From Clostridia bacterium (lineage in GTDB: Bacteria; Bacillota; Clostridia; Oscillospirales; CAG-272): a stretch of DNA of 64,000 nucleotides. Shown piece after piece: positions 17,575 through 25,666 of this stretch. The notes under the pieces are model-generated. The model had not been told where the DNA came from, searched no databases, and worked only from the letters and a program-made list of their open reading frames with translations. A program made the translations under genes and the position numbers. The DNA lies in the NCBI GenBank assembly GCA_017447775.1, contig JAFSMU010000011.1, forward strand, positions 1 to 64,000, given 5' to 3'. How positions within the stretch are numbered: the first letter of the stretch is position 1; every line of letters starts with the position of its first letter.

Positions 17575-18405
17575 TTATTTTATCATTTTTATATATTCGC
17601 CGAGCACCGGCTCAAATTTAACGCCGTACGTATGCGTGCTGTCGCCGATGGTGTTTTCGATGCAGAGAACGGTAAAGTCCGCGGCGATCTTCGCCGATTC
17701 AAACAGCGTCTTGCCGCCGATATACGCGCCGACGAATGCCGAAGCGTAAACGTCGCCCGTTCCGTGACAGCCGCGGCTGATCTTCTTATGCCTGTAATAC
17801 TCCGTTTTGCCGTTTGAGTAAACGACAACGCCCGTCGTGTCGCTGTCGTAGCCGACGCCGGTAAGAATAACTGTGCGCGCGCCGCACGCCGCCATTTCCG
17901 AAATAAGCCCGTTTATATAGTTTTCGTCGTACTTTTCTTTATATTCGTACCCTGTAAGCAGGCACGCCTCCGTAATGTTGGGAAGAATTATATCGGCGGA
18001 GAAGGCGAGCTTTTTCATCTGACGGACAAAGCTTTCGTCAAACGCGGGGTAGAGCTTGCCGTTGTCCGCCATTGCGGGATCGACAATATTTACGGCGCCC
18101 TTTTTGCCGAGTGTGTTCATAATGTCTTTAACGTACTCTATCTGCCGCTCACTGCCGAGATACCCCGTGTAGATGGCGTCGAAGTACAGCCCTTCTTTTT
18201 TCCAGTGCGATGCAATGGCGGGAATGTCGTCTGTAAGGTCGCGGAACGTATAGCCCGTAAAGCCGGCGGTGTGAGTTGAAAGCACGGCGGACGGCAAAAT
18301 CGCCGTTTCCGCGCCTGAGGCGGAAAGAATTGGAAGCGCCACCGTCAGCGAGCACTGACCGACGCACGATATATCTTGTATTGTAAGAATTCTCTTGTAG
18401 TCCAT
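17575..18405 (-). CDS. pdxY: Pyridoxamine/pyridoxal kinase
   Basis: 276 aa ribokinase-fold enzyme that phosphorylates pyridoxamine or pyridoxal in the vitamin B6 salvage pathway. QDISCVGQCSLTVALPILSA at the N-terminus, DPAMADNGKLYP, and the catalytic HGTGDVYAS (Asp general base, anion hole) are present. RBS AAAGGAG. The pdxK/pdxY choice is by resemblance to clostridial 'pyridoxamine kinase'. Upstream is a near-consensus promoter at 18446-18474. Confidence 0.88.
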   Translation of the reverse strand: MDYKRILTIQDISCVGQCSLTVALPILSASGAETAILPSAVLSTHTAGFTGYTFRDLTDDIPAIASHWKKEGLYFDAIYTGYLGSERQIEYVKDIMNTLGKKGAVNIVDPAMADNGKLYPAFDESFVRQMKKLAFSADIILPNITEACLLTGYEYKEKYDENYINGLISEMAACGARTVILTGVGYDSDTTGVVVYSNGKTEYYRHKKISRGCHGTGDVYASAFVGAYIGGKTLFESAKIAADFTVLCIENTIGDSTHTYGVKFEPVLGEYIKMIK

Positions 18406-18445
18406 AATTATTCTCCTTTCGGATGATAAATAAAAATATGCTATA

Positions 18446-18474
18446 ATTATACACTTTCACTTGAAATTTGTAAA
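18446..18474 (-). promoter_or_regulatory. Promoter for pdxY-M42 operon
   Basis: Minus strand: -35 TTTACA (18469-18474), 17-nt spacer, perfect -10 TATAAT (18446-18451), about 40 nt before the pdxY start. Confidence 0.8.
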
Positions 18475-18484
18475 GACCTTTTTT

Positions 18485-18515
18485 GAATAAAAATCACCCG
18501 CCGCAGCGGGTGATC
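18485..18515 (-). terminator. Terminator of the ABC exporter operon
   Basis: ATCACCCG CCGCAG CGGGTGAT stem (18493-18514), followed on the minus strand by TTTTTATTC, just past the stop at 18520. Confidence 0.85.
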
Positions 18516-18519
18516 TTTG

Positions 18520-20331
18520 TTACTGATCAAACACGTCTTTCGTCATTTCTTCCTCATATTGCCTTGTGTAAAGGTTGTAGTAGTGTCCCTTTGCTTTGAG
18601 CAGTTCGCGGTGGGTGCCGCGCTCGATTATCTTGCCGTCGTCGACGACAAGGATGATGTCCGCGTTTTTGACTGTCGAAAGTCTGTGCGCGATGACAAGC
18701 GACGTGCGCCCTTTTATGATGCTGTCGATCGCCGACTGTATCTTTTGCTCCGTTATCGTGTCGACGGAGGATGTCGCCTCGTCCAGCACGATTATCTTCG
18801 GTTTTGCGAGGATCGCACGGGCAAACGAAATAAGCTGCTTTTCGCCGGTGGAGAGAGAATCGCCGCCCTCGCCGACGTCTGTATCAAGCCCTTTTTCAAG
18901 CCGGGATACGACCTCGTCCGCCGAAACGAGCCTAAGCGCCTCTTCTATCTCTTCTTCTGTGGCGTCGGGGTTGCCGTATTTCAGGTTTTCACGCACCGTG
19001 CCGGAGAAAAGGTGCGGCGTTTGAAGCACGTATCCGAGCGCCGAATGGAGCCAGAGCTGCGAGCGCTCGCGCGCGTCGCGTCCGTCTATAAGTACGCGCC
19101 CCTCGGTCGGTTCAAAGAAGCGGCACACAAGGTTTACAAGCGTGCTCTTCCCCGCTCCCGTTTCGCCGACGATGGCGACGTTTGTGCCAAACGGGATTTT
19201 CAGGTCGAAGTGCTCCAGAACGTACTCGTCGCCGTCGGGATATTTGAACGAAACGTCGTCAAACTCGATGTCGCCGTATATTTCTTCCCAGTTTTCCTTT
19301 TTGGGATCGAAGGCGTCGCCGTACTTTTCGATGACCTCGGGAGAATCCTTGACGTCGGGTTCCGTCGTTACAAGGTTATGGTAACGCTCGATATTGACCT
19401 GCGTCGTTATGACGTCGGATATCGCGTCGATGATCCAGCGCACCGTTTCCATAAGTCCCATAGCGTACGACATAAATACCGCAAACGTACCTATCTCGCT
19501 CTTTCCGAGAAGTCCCCCCTGCCACAAAACGACGGCAAGCGCCAGCGCCGAGGCAAACGTTATAGTCGAGCCGAACAGCGCGCGGAAATGCGCCGCCTTG
19601 ACCGACTTCTTTCTCATCGTTTCGGTGTCTTTTACAAAGTCGCGGTTCATCTTTTCTTCGACGACGAGCGTTTTTACCGTTTTTGCACCGGTGATGCCCT
19701 CGTTGAAGTCGCCCGTGATCTTTGAGTTCATCTCGCGTATCTCGCGGTTGATCCTGATAAGCTTGCCCTGGAATATGGCGAATATCACAGCCGTTACGGG
19801 CACGATCGCAAGCACCATAAGCGCAAGGCGCGCGTTTTTGATGAACATTACGACGATCGCGCCGACAAGGTACGACATATGCCATACCGTATCCATCAGC
19901 GTCCACGAAAGAAGCGAGCCGATGCGGCTGGTATCGCTCATAACGCGCGCGTGAACGTAGCCGACGCTGTTCTGGTTGAAGTACGAGAAGGACAGCTTTT
20001 GCAGGTGGCTGAATGCGTCACTGCGAAGGTCGCGGTTGATCGTTACCTCCATTCGCATCGCGAAGTGGCACGAAACGTAATTCGACAAGCCTGATATAAC
20101 GACCGTTACAACGTATAAGAGTATAAAATACACTATCGTGTCGAGCGTTTCGTCTTTGATGAAGTGATTGAGCGAATACTCGCGGAACATCGGGAGTATG
20201 ACGTCAACGGCACTCGTTACAAGGCCGCACAGTATCATCGCGATGGCGAGCATTCTGTATCTGCCGAGGTACGGCGCGACGAGCGGTATTCCGAAAAAGC
20301 GCGTCGCCTTTTTTTCTTTTGCTTTTTTCAT
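18520..20331 (-). CDS. ABC exporter half-transporter, catalytic Walker B subunit
   Basis: 603 aa; ATG at 20331 overlaps the stop of the partner gene (TGATG). Six-helix transmembrane domain (about 25-330), then a nucleotide-binding domain with VGETGAGKSTLV (Walker A), IIVLDEATSSVD (Walker B with catalytic Glu) and IAHRLST (switch His). Its ABC signature is altered: LSTGE instead of LSGGQ. Together with the partner's Asp-for-Glu change, this is the pattern of heterodimeric exporters with one dead and one active ATP site. Substrate unknown; drug or peptide export is usual for the group. Confidence 0.93.
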   Translation of the reverse strand: MKKAKEKKATRFFGIPLVAPYLGRYRMLAIAMILCGLVTSAVDVILPMFREYSLNHFIKDETLDTIVYFILLYVVTVVISGLSNYVSCHFAMRMEVTINRDLRSDAFSHLQKLSFSYFNQNSVGYVHARVMSDTSRIGSLLSWTLMDTVWHMSYLVGAIVVMFIKNARLALMVLAIVPVTAVIFAIFQGKLIRINREIREMNSKITGDFNEGITGAKTVKTLVVEEKMNRDFVKDTETMRKKSVKAAHFRALFGSTITFASALALAVVLWQGGLLGKSEIGTFAVFMSYAMGLMETVRWIIDAISDVITTQVNIERYHNLVTTEPDVKDSPEVIEKYGDAFDPKKENWEEIYGDIEFDDVSFKYPDGDEYVLEHFDLKIPFGTNVAIVGETGAGKSTLVNLVCRFFEPTEGRVLIDGRDARERSQLWLHSALGYVLQTPHLFSGTVRENLKYGNPDATEEEIEEALRLVSADEVVSRLEKGLDTDVGEGGDSLSTGEKQLISFARAILAKPKIIVLDEATSSVDTITEQKIQSAIDSIIKGRTSLVIAHRLSTVKNADIILVVDDGKIIERGTHRELLKAKGHYYNLYTRQYEEEMTKDVFDQ

Positions 20332-22187
20332 CACGCGCCCACCTCCTCGATACCGCCGGTCTGAATGTCATATATCTTTTCATATATGCCGCCGGCGTCC
20401 TTCAGCGTTTCGTGAGTGCCTTCTTCAACGATGTTTCCGTGATCGAGCACGATTATCTTGTCCGCTTTTTGAAGCGTTGTTATTCTGTGCGAGATTATGA
20501 TGATCGTCGCCGTGCCGAAGCGTTCTTCAAGCGCGCGGCGGATCTTTGCGTCGGTTTCCGTGTCAACGGCGGAGAGCGAGTCGTCGAATATCATTATCGG
20601 CGTGTTCTGCGTCAGCATCCGCGCGATAGCCGCGCGCTGTTTCTGCCCGCCAGAGAGCGTTACGCCGCGCTCGCCGACAAACGTATCGTATTTTTTGGAA
20701 AAGCCCTCCACAGTTTCGTCAAGGCAAGCTGCGCGCGCCGCCTCGCGAATTTCGGTAAGCGTTATGCCGTCGCGGGTGATGCCGATGTTCTCTCTTATCG
20801 AGCGCGAGAACAAGAACGGTTCCTGAAGCACCATGCCGATATTTTTGCGAAGATGCTCCGCTTTGATGTCGCGTATGTCGACGCCGCCGACGGTGATCTT
20901 GCCGTTGCCTTCTTCAAGGTCGTACATTCTGTCAAGCAGCAGCATCAGCGTCGATTTCCCGCTTCCGGTGCCGCCGAGGATACCGAGCGTCGTCCCGGCT
21001 TTGATTTTGAGATTTACGTTGTGGATGATCTCCGGGCAATTTTCGTAAGCGAAGCTGACGTTTTCAAACGCGATATCGCCCGTCATATCCGGCTCTTTGG
21101 CGTCGGTACGATCATGCTCCTCTTCCGAGTTCATTATATAGCTTACGCGGTTGATCGATACGCCCGCTTTGCTCATATCCGATATGACGGCGCCGAGCCT
21201 TCTCATCGGCCAGACAAGCATCGTGTTGTACGTTATGAACGCTATGTACTCGCCGCTTTTAAGCTCGCCGCCGATGCAGAATACCGCGCCGAATACAACG
21301 ACAAGCATTATCTGAAGTCCCGCTATGACGTCGGAAACGCTCCAAAAACGGCTCATCGTCTTTGAAAGCTTTACCCAAAGCGACGTGTAGTATTTGTTTT
21401 GCGAATCGAACTTGTCGCGCTCGTATTTTTCTCTGCCGAAGGCGCGCACAACGCGCACTCCCGTGAGGTTCTCCTGCGCGATGGCGGAGAGCTTGCCCTC
21501 GTTTTCGTCGCATTTTTCAAATCCCGAGCCGATCTTTTTGTGGAACACAAGCGAATAGATCGTCAGTATCGGGAGCGGAGCCACGGCGATAAGCGTGAGT
21601 TTTGTGTTCATCGGGAACATGAACACAAGCGACATTATAAGCATAAGGACAATACGGAAAATCGCGGTGAGCTGCTCGGTAACGAACCGACGCGCCGTAT
21701 CGATATCCGACGTGCATCTCTGAATGATGTCGCCTGTCTGATTTTTCGCGTGCCACGAAAACGGCAGCCGCGATATGTGCGAGTACAAATCGTCGCGCAT
21801 CGTCTTTATCAGCCGCTCGGATGCCTTGGCGTTTATCACTCTGAACATATATATCGTGCCCGCCTGCGCTATTGCGACAATTATGATCGCAAGTGCGGCG
21901 ATCCACAGATTTTTCGCTATGTGGTCGGTGCCGCCGAGCCACGAAACGACGGAGCGCGAGATCTCGTTCATCGCGCCCGAGCCGCTCATTTCAGTGCCGC
22001 CGATAACGTTGTCAACGGTGACGCGGATGATCTGCGGATTCACCATTTCAACAAGCGCCATCAAAGCCGCCGAGATGACGGTCAGCGCGAAAAGAATCCA
22101 GCTTCCGCGCATAAAATGACCGAGCACGCGCAGGTTTTGCCGCTTCTGTACCCTGTTTTGTTGTTTTTCTTCTTTTGTTTTTTTCAT
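20331..22187 (-). CDS. ABC exporter half-transporter, degenerate Walker B subunit
   Basis: 618 aa. Basic N-terminus, six membrane helices (about 30-330), then LGGTGSGKSTLM (Walker A), intact signature [10 protein letters not shown] and Walker B IMIFDDSLSAVD, where Asp replaces the catalytic Glu; switch His in ISHRITT. It pairs with the downstream half-transporter to form a heterodimer in which the site built from this Walker A/B and the partner's LSTGE is non-hydrolytic. It starts after GGAAGGA, next to an inverted repeat in the leader. Confidence 0.93.
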   Translation of the reverse strand: MKKTKEEKQQNRVQKRQNLRVLGHFMRGSWILFALTVISAALMALVEMVNPQIIRVTVDNVIGGTEMSGSGAMNEISRSVVSWLGGTDHIAKNLWIAALAIIIVAIAQAGTIYMFRVINAKASERLIKTMRDDLYSHISRLPFSWHAKNQTGDIIQRCTSDIDTARRFVTEQLTAIFRIVLMLIMSLVFMFPMNTKLTLIAVAPLPILTIYSLVFHKKIGSGFEKCDENEGKLSAIAQENLTGVRVVRAFGREKYERDKFDSQNKYYTSLWVKLSKTMSRFWSVSDVIAGLQIMLVVVFGAVFCIGGELKSGEYIAFITYNTMLVWPMRRLGAVISDMSKAGVSINRVSYIMNSEEEHDRTDAKEPDMTGDIAFENVSFAYENCPEIIHNVNLKIKAGTTLGILGGTGSGKSTLMLLLDRMYDLEEGNGKITVGGVDIRDIKAEHLRKNIGMVLQEPFLFSRSIRENIGITRDGITLTEIREAARAACLDETVEGFSKKYDTFVGERGVTLSGGQKQRAAIARMLTQNTPIMIFDDSLSAVDTETDAKIRRALEERFGTATIIIISHRITTLQKADKIIVLDHGNIVEEGTHETLKDAGGIYEKIYDIQTGGIEEVGA

Positions 22188-22202
22188 TACTTCAGCTTTC
22201 CT

Positions 22203-22229
22203 TCCGATCTGCGTAACGGACAGATCGGA
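22203..22229. promoter_or_regulatory. 9-bp inverted repeat upstream of the ABC exporter (operator or leader hairpin)
   Basis: Perfect arms TCCGATCTG and CAGATCGGA separated by 9 nt, 16 nt upstream of the exporter start and inside its leader. It could be an operator for a MarR/TetR-like regulator or an RNA hairpin whose 3' arm touches the GGAAGGA ribosome site. The arms coincide with the last bases of a common Illumina adapter, so an assembly artefact is possible. Confidence 0.4.
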
Positions 22230-22307
22230 CTGCGTGTTATTGCAAAATTGCCTTTTCTTTTGGAACGGAGTTTTTTCGGATCACGCCGAAAAAAAGTGAG
22301 ACAGCTT

Positions 22308-22336
22308 ATTTTACCTTATTATATTTATATTGTCAA
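22308..22336 (-). promoter_or_regulatory. Promoter for ABC exporter operon
   Basis: Minus strand: perfect -35 TTGACA (22331-22336), 17-nt spacer, -10 TAAAAT (22308-22313). The leader is about 115 nt and also holds a second hairpin (TTTTTTCGG/CCGAAAAAA near 22270-22293). Confidence 0.8.
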
Positions 22337-22388
22337 GCGCGCACGAAAACTGTAACAAAAATGTAATATTTTGATATCTGTTGCGATT

Positions 22389-22415
22389 TTAGCACTTTGG
22401 CAATGAGAGTGCTAA
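22389..22415 (+). promoter_or_regulatory. CIRCE element (HrcA operator)
   Basis: TTAGCACTT, 9 nt, GAGTGCTAA; the consensus is TTAGCACTC-N9-GAGTGCTAA, so there is one mismatch. It lies 183 nt before hsp20, which is on the plus strand, and implies HrcA repression relieved by heat shock. The intergenic region 22188-22597 otherwise holds the divergent exporter promoter and no gene; no clear hsp20 -35/-10 pair was found. Confidence 0.85.
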
Positions 22416-22597
22416 TATTTACAATTTGTTAACAAATAAATGCTTTTTTATGTAACAATTTCGGAGTACAATACAGGTGTTCGATGAGGAAAGGAAGCAA
22501 ATTAAAGTTTCAAGTGCCAAAATCGAATACATAAAATCAAATATTTCGCGCATAATAACAGCGCGGGGTAAAATACATTATATCGGAGGAAATTATT

Positions 22598-23026
22598 ATG
22601 TTTAACCTTACACCTTATGAAAGAAAGATCAACCTTTGGAACCCGTTCCACGAACTCGACGAAATAGAAAAGAACTTCTTCGGAAACAACAACGCCACCT
22701 CGTTCAAGACCGACATCAAGGACGAAGGCGACCATTATCTGCTTGAAGCAGACCTGCCGGGATTCAAGAAGGACGACATCTCCATCGACGTCGACGACGG
22801 GTATCTTACGATCACCGCAACACGCAAGAGCGAGTACGAGGACAAGGACAAGAAAGGCAACTACGTCCGCGTTGAGCGTTCCTACGGCACATACTCCCGT
22901 TCGTTCAGCCTTGACGGCATCGACAGCGATAAGATCTCAGCTTCCTTAAACGACGGCGTGCTTGCACTTACTCTGCCGAAGGAAGAGAAAGTTTTGCCGA
23001 AAACAAGAAAGCTCGAAATCAAATAA
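22598..23026 (+). CDS. Hsp20/alpha-crystallin family small heat-shock protein
   Basis: 142 aa; GGAGG before the ATG. The alpha-crystallin domain (about 38-140) shows YLLEADLPGFKKDDISIDVDDG-type strands, the acidic/basic YEDKDKKGNYVRVERSYG loop and FSL..GID at the end of the core. It is an ATP-independent holdase that binds unfolding proteins. Controlled by the CIRCE upstream. Ends at a strong terminator. Confidence 0.95.
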   Translation: MFNLTPYERKINLWNPFHELDEIEKNFFGNNNATSFKTDIKDEGDHYLLEADLPGFKKDDISIDVDDGYLTITATRKSEYEDKDKKGNYVRVERSYGTYSRSFSLDGIDSDKISASLNDGVLALTLPKEEKVLPKTRKLEIK

Positions 23027-23066
23027 TACGATTGTATAACTAAATTAAATACAAACGTATAAAACC

Positions 23067-23094
23067 AAAAAGCCCGACTCTGTCGGGCTTTTTC
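23067..23094. terminator. Bidirectional intrinsic terminator
   Basis: AGCCCGAC TCT GTCGGGCT stem (23071-23089) with flanking A- and T-runs, between hsp20 and the convergent isomerase gene. Confidence 0.9.
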
Positions 23095-23113
23095 ATTATG
23101 TTATTTTTTTCGT

Positions 23114-24079
23114 TTATGCCCACCACATATCCCCGGCGGACTCTTTGATTATAACGCTGTCCATAAGCGAGATCGCTTTTGAAAGTCCTTCAAGCGGGCT
23201 CATGAGCGAATCCTCATGTTCGATCGAGATCGTGCCGTCGTAGCCGACAACGCGCAGAGCGCTTATGACCTTTGACCAGAATTCGGCGCCGTGGCCGTAG
23301 CCGATTGTGCGGAACACCCAGCTTCGCCCCATAAGGTCGCTGTAATGCTTCGTATCGAGAACGCCGTTTTTTCTGACGTTTGATTCGATCATCTCAGTGT
23401 CTTTTGCGTGGAAGTAAAGTATCGCGCTGCCAAGCGTACGCACGACATCTACGATGTCCATGCCCTGCCATATAAGGTGCGACGGATCAAGGTTTGCCCC
23501 GATGATGTCGCCGACGGCGGCGCGGAGCTTCAAGCACATTTCGGGGTTGTAGACGCAAAATCCCGGGTGCATTTCAAGGGCGATCTTCTTTACGCCGTGC
23601 GACGACGCAAACGCAGCCGCCTCTTTCCAATACGGGATAAGAACCTCGTTCCACTGGTAGTCAAGCTCGTCAAGGTACTCCGGCGGCCAGGCGCACGTTA
23701 CCCAGCTCGGCTGTTTTGCGTCCTTGTCGCTTCCGGGGCAGCCCGAAAACGTGATTATCGTATCGACGCCGAGCATACCCGCAAGCTCGCAGGCGGCACG
23801 GTAGTCGGCCTCAAAACTTTCGCGCACGGCTTTATCGGGGTGCACGCAGTTGCCGTGGACCGCAAGAGCCGAAATACTCATATTGAACTTTTTGAATGTG
23901 TCTGTAAGTTCTTTTCTTTTTTTCGCGTCTTTTATAAGGACTTTTGCGTCGGCAAGCGCCGTGCCGGGATAACCGCCGACGCCGAGTTCAAGACTCGGAA
24001 CGCCGTGATCCGACAGGAATTTTAGCGACTGTTCCAGCGTCATTCCGCCGAAAACACTTGATACTACGCTGAGTTTCAT
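23114..24079 (-). CDS. Sugar phosphate isomerase/epimerase (AP endonuclease 2-like TIM barrel)
   Basis: 321 aa xylose-isomerase-like barrel. The metal site shows as KIALEMHPGFCVYNP (Glu, His), GANLDPSHLIW (Asp, His), LYFHAKDTE (His) and ISIEHEDSLM (Glu). These enzymes isomerise sugars or inositol intermediates. It lies 32 nt downstream of a Gfo/Idh/MocA dehydrogenase, a frequent partnership in sugar or cyclitol catabolism. Confidence 0.85.
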   Translation of the reverse strand: MKLSVVSSVFGGMTLEQSLKFLSDHGVPSLELGVGGYPGTALADAKVLIKDAKKRKELTDTFKKFNMSISALAVHGNCVHPDKAVRESFEADYRAACELAGMLGVDTIITFSGCPGSDKDAKQPSWVTCAWPPEYLDELDYQWNEVLIPYWKEAAAFASSHGVKKIALEMHPGFCVYNPEMCLKLRAAVGDIIGANLDPSHLIWQGMDIVDVVRTLGSAILYFHAKDTEMIESNVRKNGVLDTKHYSDLMGRSWVFRTIGYGHGAEFWSKVISALRVVGYDGTISIEHEDSLMSPLEGLSKAISLMDSVIIKESAGDMWWA

Positions 24080-24111
24080 ACTATCTCCTCATATTCAAAT
24101 ATTCAAATATT

Positions 24112-25170
24112 TCAAAACGTTTCTTTGATGACCGTGTTCGTTCTTGCCGACTCAAACGCAAGCTCCATCACCTTCATCACGCGCATAACTTCAGCCTCTT
24201 TGACGAAAGGCTCCTCGTTGCCCTTTGCGGCTTCGACAAATTTCTGATAGAAGCCGATGAAGTCCGGCTCGTCGAGCGGTATGGAGTAGTTCGTGATGGA
24301 TTTTTCGGAGCGCGGGCTCATGGTCTTTGTAAATCCGTTGCCTGCCTCGATGCCTTGAAGGTCCTTTTCGACGCGCTCACGCACAAGCGTGTACTGGCAG
24401 CCCGCGTTCGGATTCCAGTCTTTTATTGTCGCCGTACCGTCGGTGCCGTAGACCTGCCAGCGCGGAAGCGGGATAAACGTGTTCGTTCCGATGGCTATTC
24501 TGTAAACAAGTCCCGATTCAAAGCCGATATTAAGCTCAAAACCGTCGTCGCAGTCCTCGCCGAGAATATACGACATGCGGCAGTATATATCGGTTATTTT
24601 TTCCTTGACCATGTAAAGCGCCTGGTCTATCATATGCACGCCCCAGTCGAGCATCATGCCGCCGCCTGATGCTTTTTTGCGCCGCCATTCGCCCGGAATG
24701 CCGTTTGAGCCCATAACGCGCGACTCAAAGCGGTAGACTTTGCCGAGCGTACCCTCTTCATACAGCTTCTTTATCGTGACAAAATCCTTGTCCCAGCGTC
24801 TGTTCTGGTGTACTTCAAAAAGCACGCCGTTTTTCTTTGCCGCGTCGTACATCATTTTCGCTTCGGCGCTCGAAAGAGCTATCGGCTTTTCGCTGATAAC
24901 GTGCTTATGAGCGTTTGCGGCGCGAACGGTGTATTCGCAGTGGAAGTTGTTCGGAGTTGCGACAAGCACCGCGTCGACGTTTTTGTCCGCAAGGAGCGCG
25001 TCCGCGCTTTCGTATGCTATAAGTCCGTGCTCGCGTGCAACTTCAAGACGCGCGGGGTCGATATCGTAAACTCCGATAATATCGACGTCAAAGCCTTGTT
25101 CTTTTACACTTTTGATCTTTCTCTCGTGGTATCCGGCCATGCCGCCGTAACCGATAATCGCAAAATTCAA
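24112..25170 (-). CDS. Gfo/Idh/MocA family oxidoreductase
   Basis: 352 aa. Start is TTG at 25170, chosen for the AAGGTG site 6 nt upstream. Rossmann motif IIGYGGMAGYHERK, ATPNNFHCEYT, and EKPIALSS (catalytic Lys of the EKP motif) identify an NAD(P)-dependent sugar or cyclitol dehydrogenase; the C-terminal alpha/beta domain is complete. It has no own promoter that I can see and follows the terminator of the small membrane protein, so it may rely on read-through. Confidence 0.88.
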   Translation of the reverse strand: MNFAIIGYGGMAGYHERKIKSVKEQGFDVDIIGVYDIDPARLEVAREHGLIAYESADALLADKNVDAVLVATPNNFHCEYTVRAANAHKHVISEKPIALSSAEAKMMYDAAKKNGVLFEVHQNRRWDKDFVTIKKLYEEGTLGKVYRFESRVMGSNGIPGEWRRKKASGGGMMLDWGVHMIDQALYMVKEKITDIYCRMSYILGEDCDDGFELNIGFESGLVYRIAIGTNTFIPLPRWQVYGTDGTATIKDWNPNAGCQYTLVRERVEKDLQGIEAGNGFTKTMSPRSEKSITNYSIPLDEPDFIGFYQKFVEAAKGNEEPFVKEAEVMRVMKVMELAFESARTNTVIKETF

Positions 25171-25205
25171 TTAAATCACCTTCCGTTTTTATTCGCCAGA
25201 CGGCG

Positions 25206-25232
25206 AAAAAGGCATAACGCGTATGCCTTTTT
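25206..25232 (-). terminator. Intrinsic terminator
   Basis: AAAAAGGCATA ACGCG TATGCCTTTTT, an 11-bp stem containing its own T-run, 6 nt after the stop of the small membrane-protein gene. Confidence 0.8.
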
Positions 25233-25237
25233 GTTTA

Positions 25238-25498
25238 TTATTCGTTTTCCTCTGTCGTTTCTTTTGATTCCGATTCCTCAGCAAGCTCGTCGTCCTCTTC
25301 ATCGTCGGACTCTTCTTCTGTTTCCGTATCGGGCTCGTCCGGCTTTACGTCGTCAAGCTCAACGGAAACGGAAAGCGTCTTTTTGAAGAACTTTGAAAGT
25401 ATCTTCTGAACCGCTGTGAACAAAAGGACGATAAACGCGATTTTAAGAACCGTTTTGCCGATAAACGCGCTGAGCGAAAAATGCTTTTTGTTTTCCAT
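25238..25498 (-). CDS. Small membrane protein with acidic tail
   Basis: 86 aa; GGGAGG before the ATG. A basic N-terminus and one membrane helix (about 10-36) precede a very acidic tail of about 45 residues rich in Glu, Asp and Ser. Single-pass layout, tail side uncertain. It has its own consensus promoter and terminator, so it is a monocistronic gene. No family recognised. Confidence 0.65.
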   Translation of the reverse strand: MENKKHFSLSAFIGKTVLKIAFIVLLFTAVQKILSKFFKKTLSVSVELDDVKPDEPDTETEEESDDEEDDELAEESESKETTEENE

Positions 25499-25536
25499 GA
25501 CCGTATCCTCCCAAAAAATTTCTTTTTGTTTTCTAC

Positions 25537-25565
25537 ATCATATCATATTTGACTTGTTTTGTCAA
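25537..25565 (-). promoter_or_regulatory. Promoter for the small acidic-tail membrane protein
   Basis: Minus strand: perfect -35 TTGACA (25560-25565), 17-nt spacer, -10 TATGAT (25537-25542). Confidence 0.75.
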
Positions 25566-25607
25566 TTTTCTTTTTTATATTTTATTTATAAAATAATTTT
25601 TTTGATG

Positions 25608-25636
25608 TTGACAAATAGGCGGCAGGGGTGTATAAT
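25608..25636 (+). promoter_or_regulatory. Consensus promoter for the 570-aa carbohydrate-enzyme-like gene
   Basis: Perfect TTGACA (25608-25613), 17-nt spacer, perfect TATAAT (25631-25636), 30 nt before the start. The preceding GATG and the GGTG before the -10 recur at the promoter of its paralogue (51588-51616). Confidence 0.9.
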
Positions 25637-25666
25637 GCGGAAGAATGAAAAGTCACGGAGGGCAAA

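Noticed and set aside
18517..19725. 402-aa plus-strand open frame
   Set aside because: Antisense to the ABC exporter; Arg/Tyr-rich low-complexity composition typical of a shadow frame.
20319..21365. 348-aa plus-strand open frame
   Set aside because: Antisense to the second ABC exporter gene; no ribosome site.
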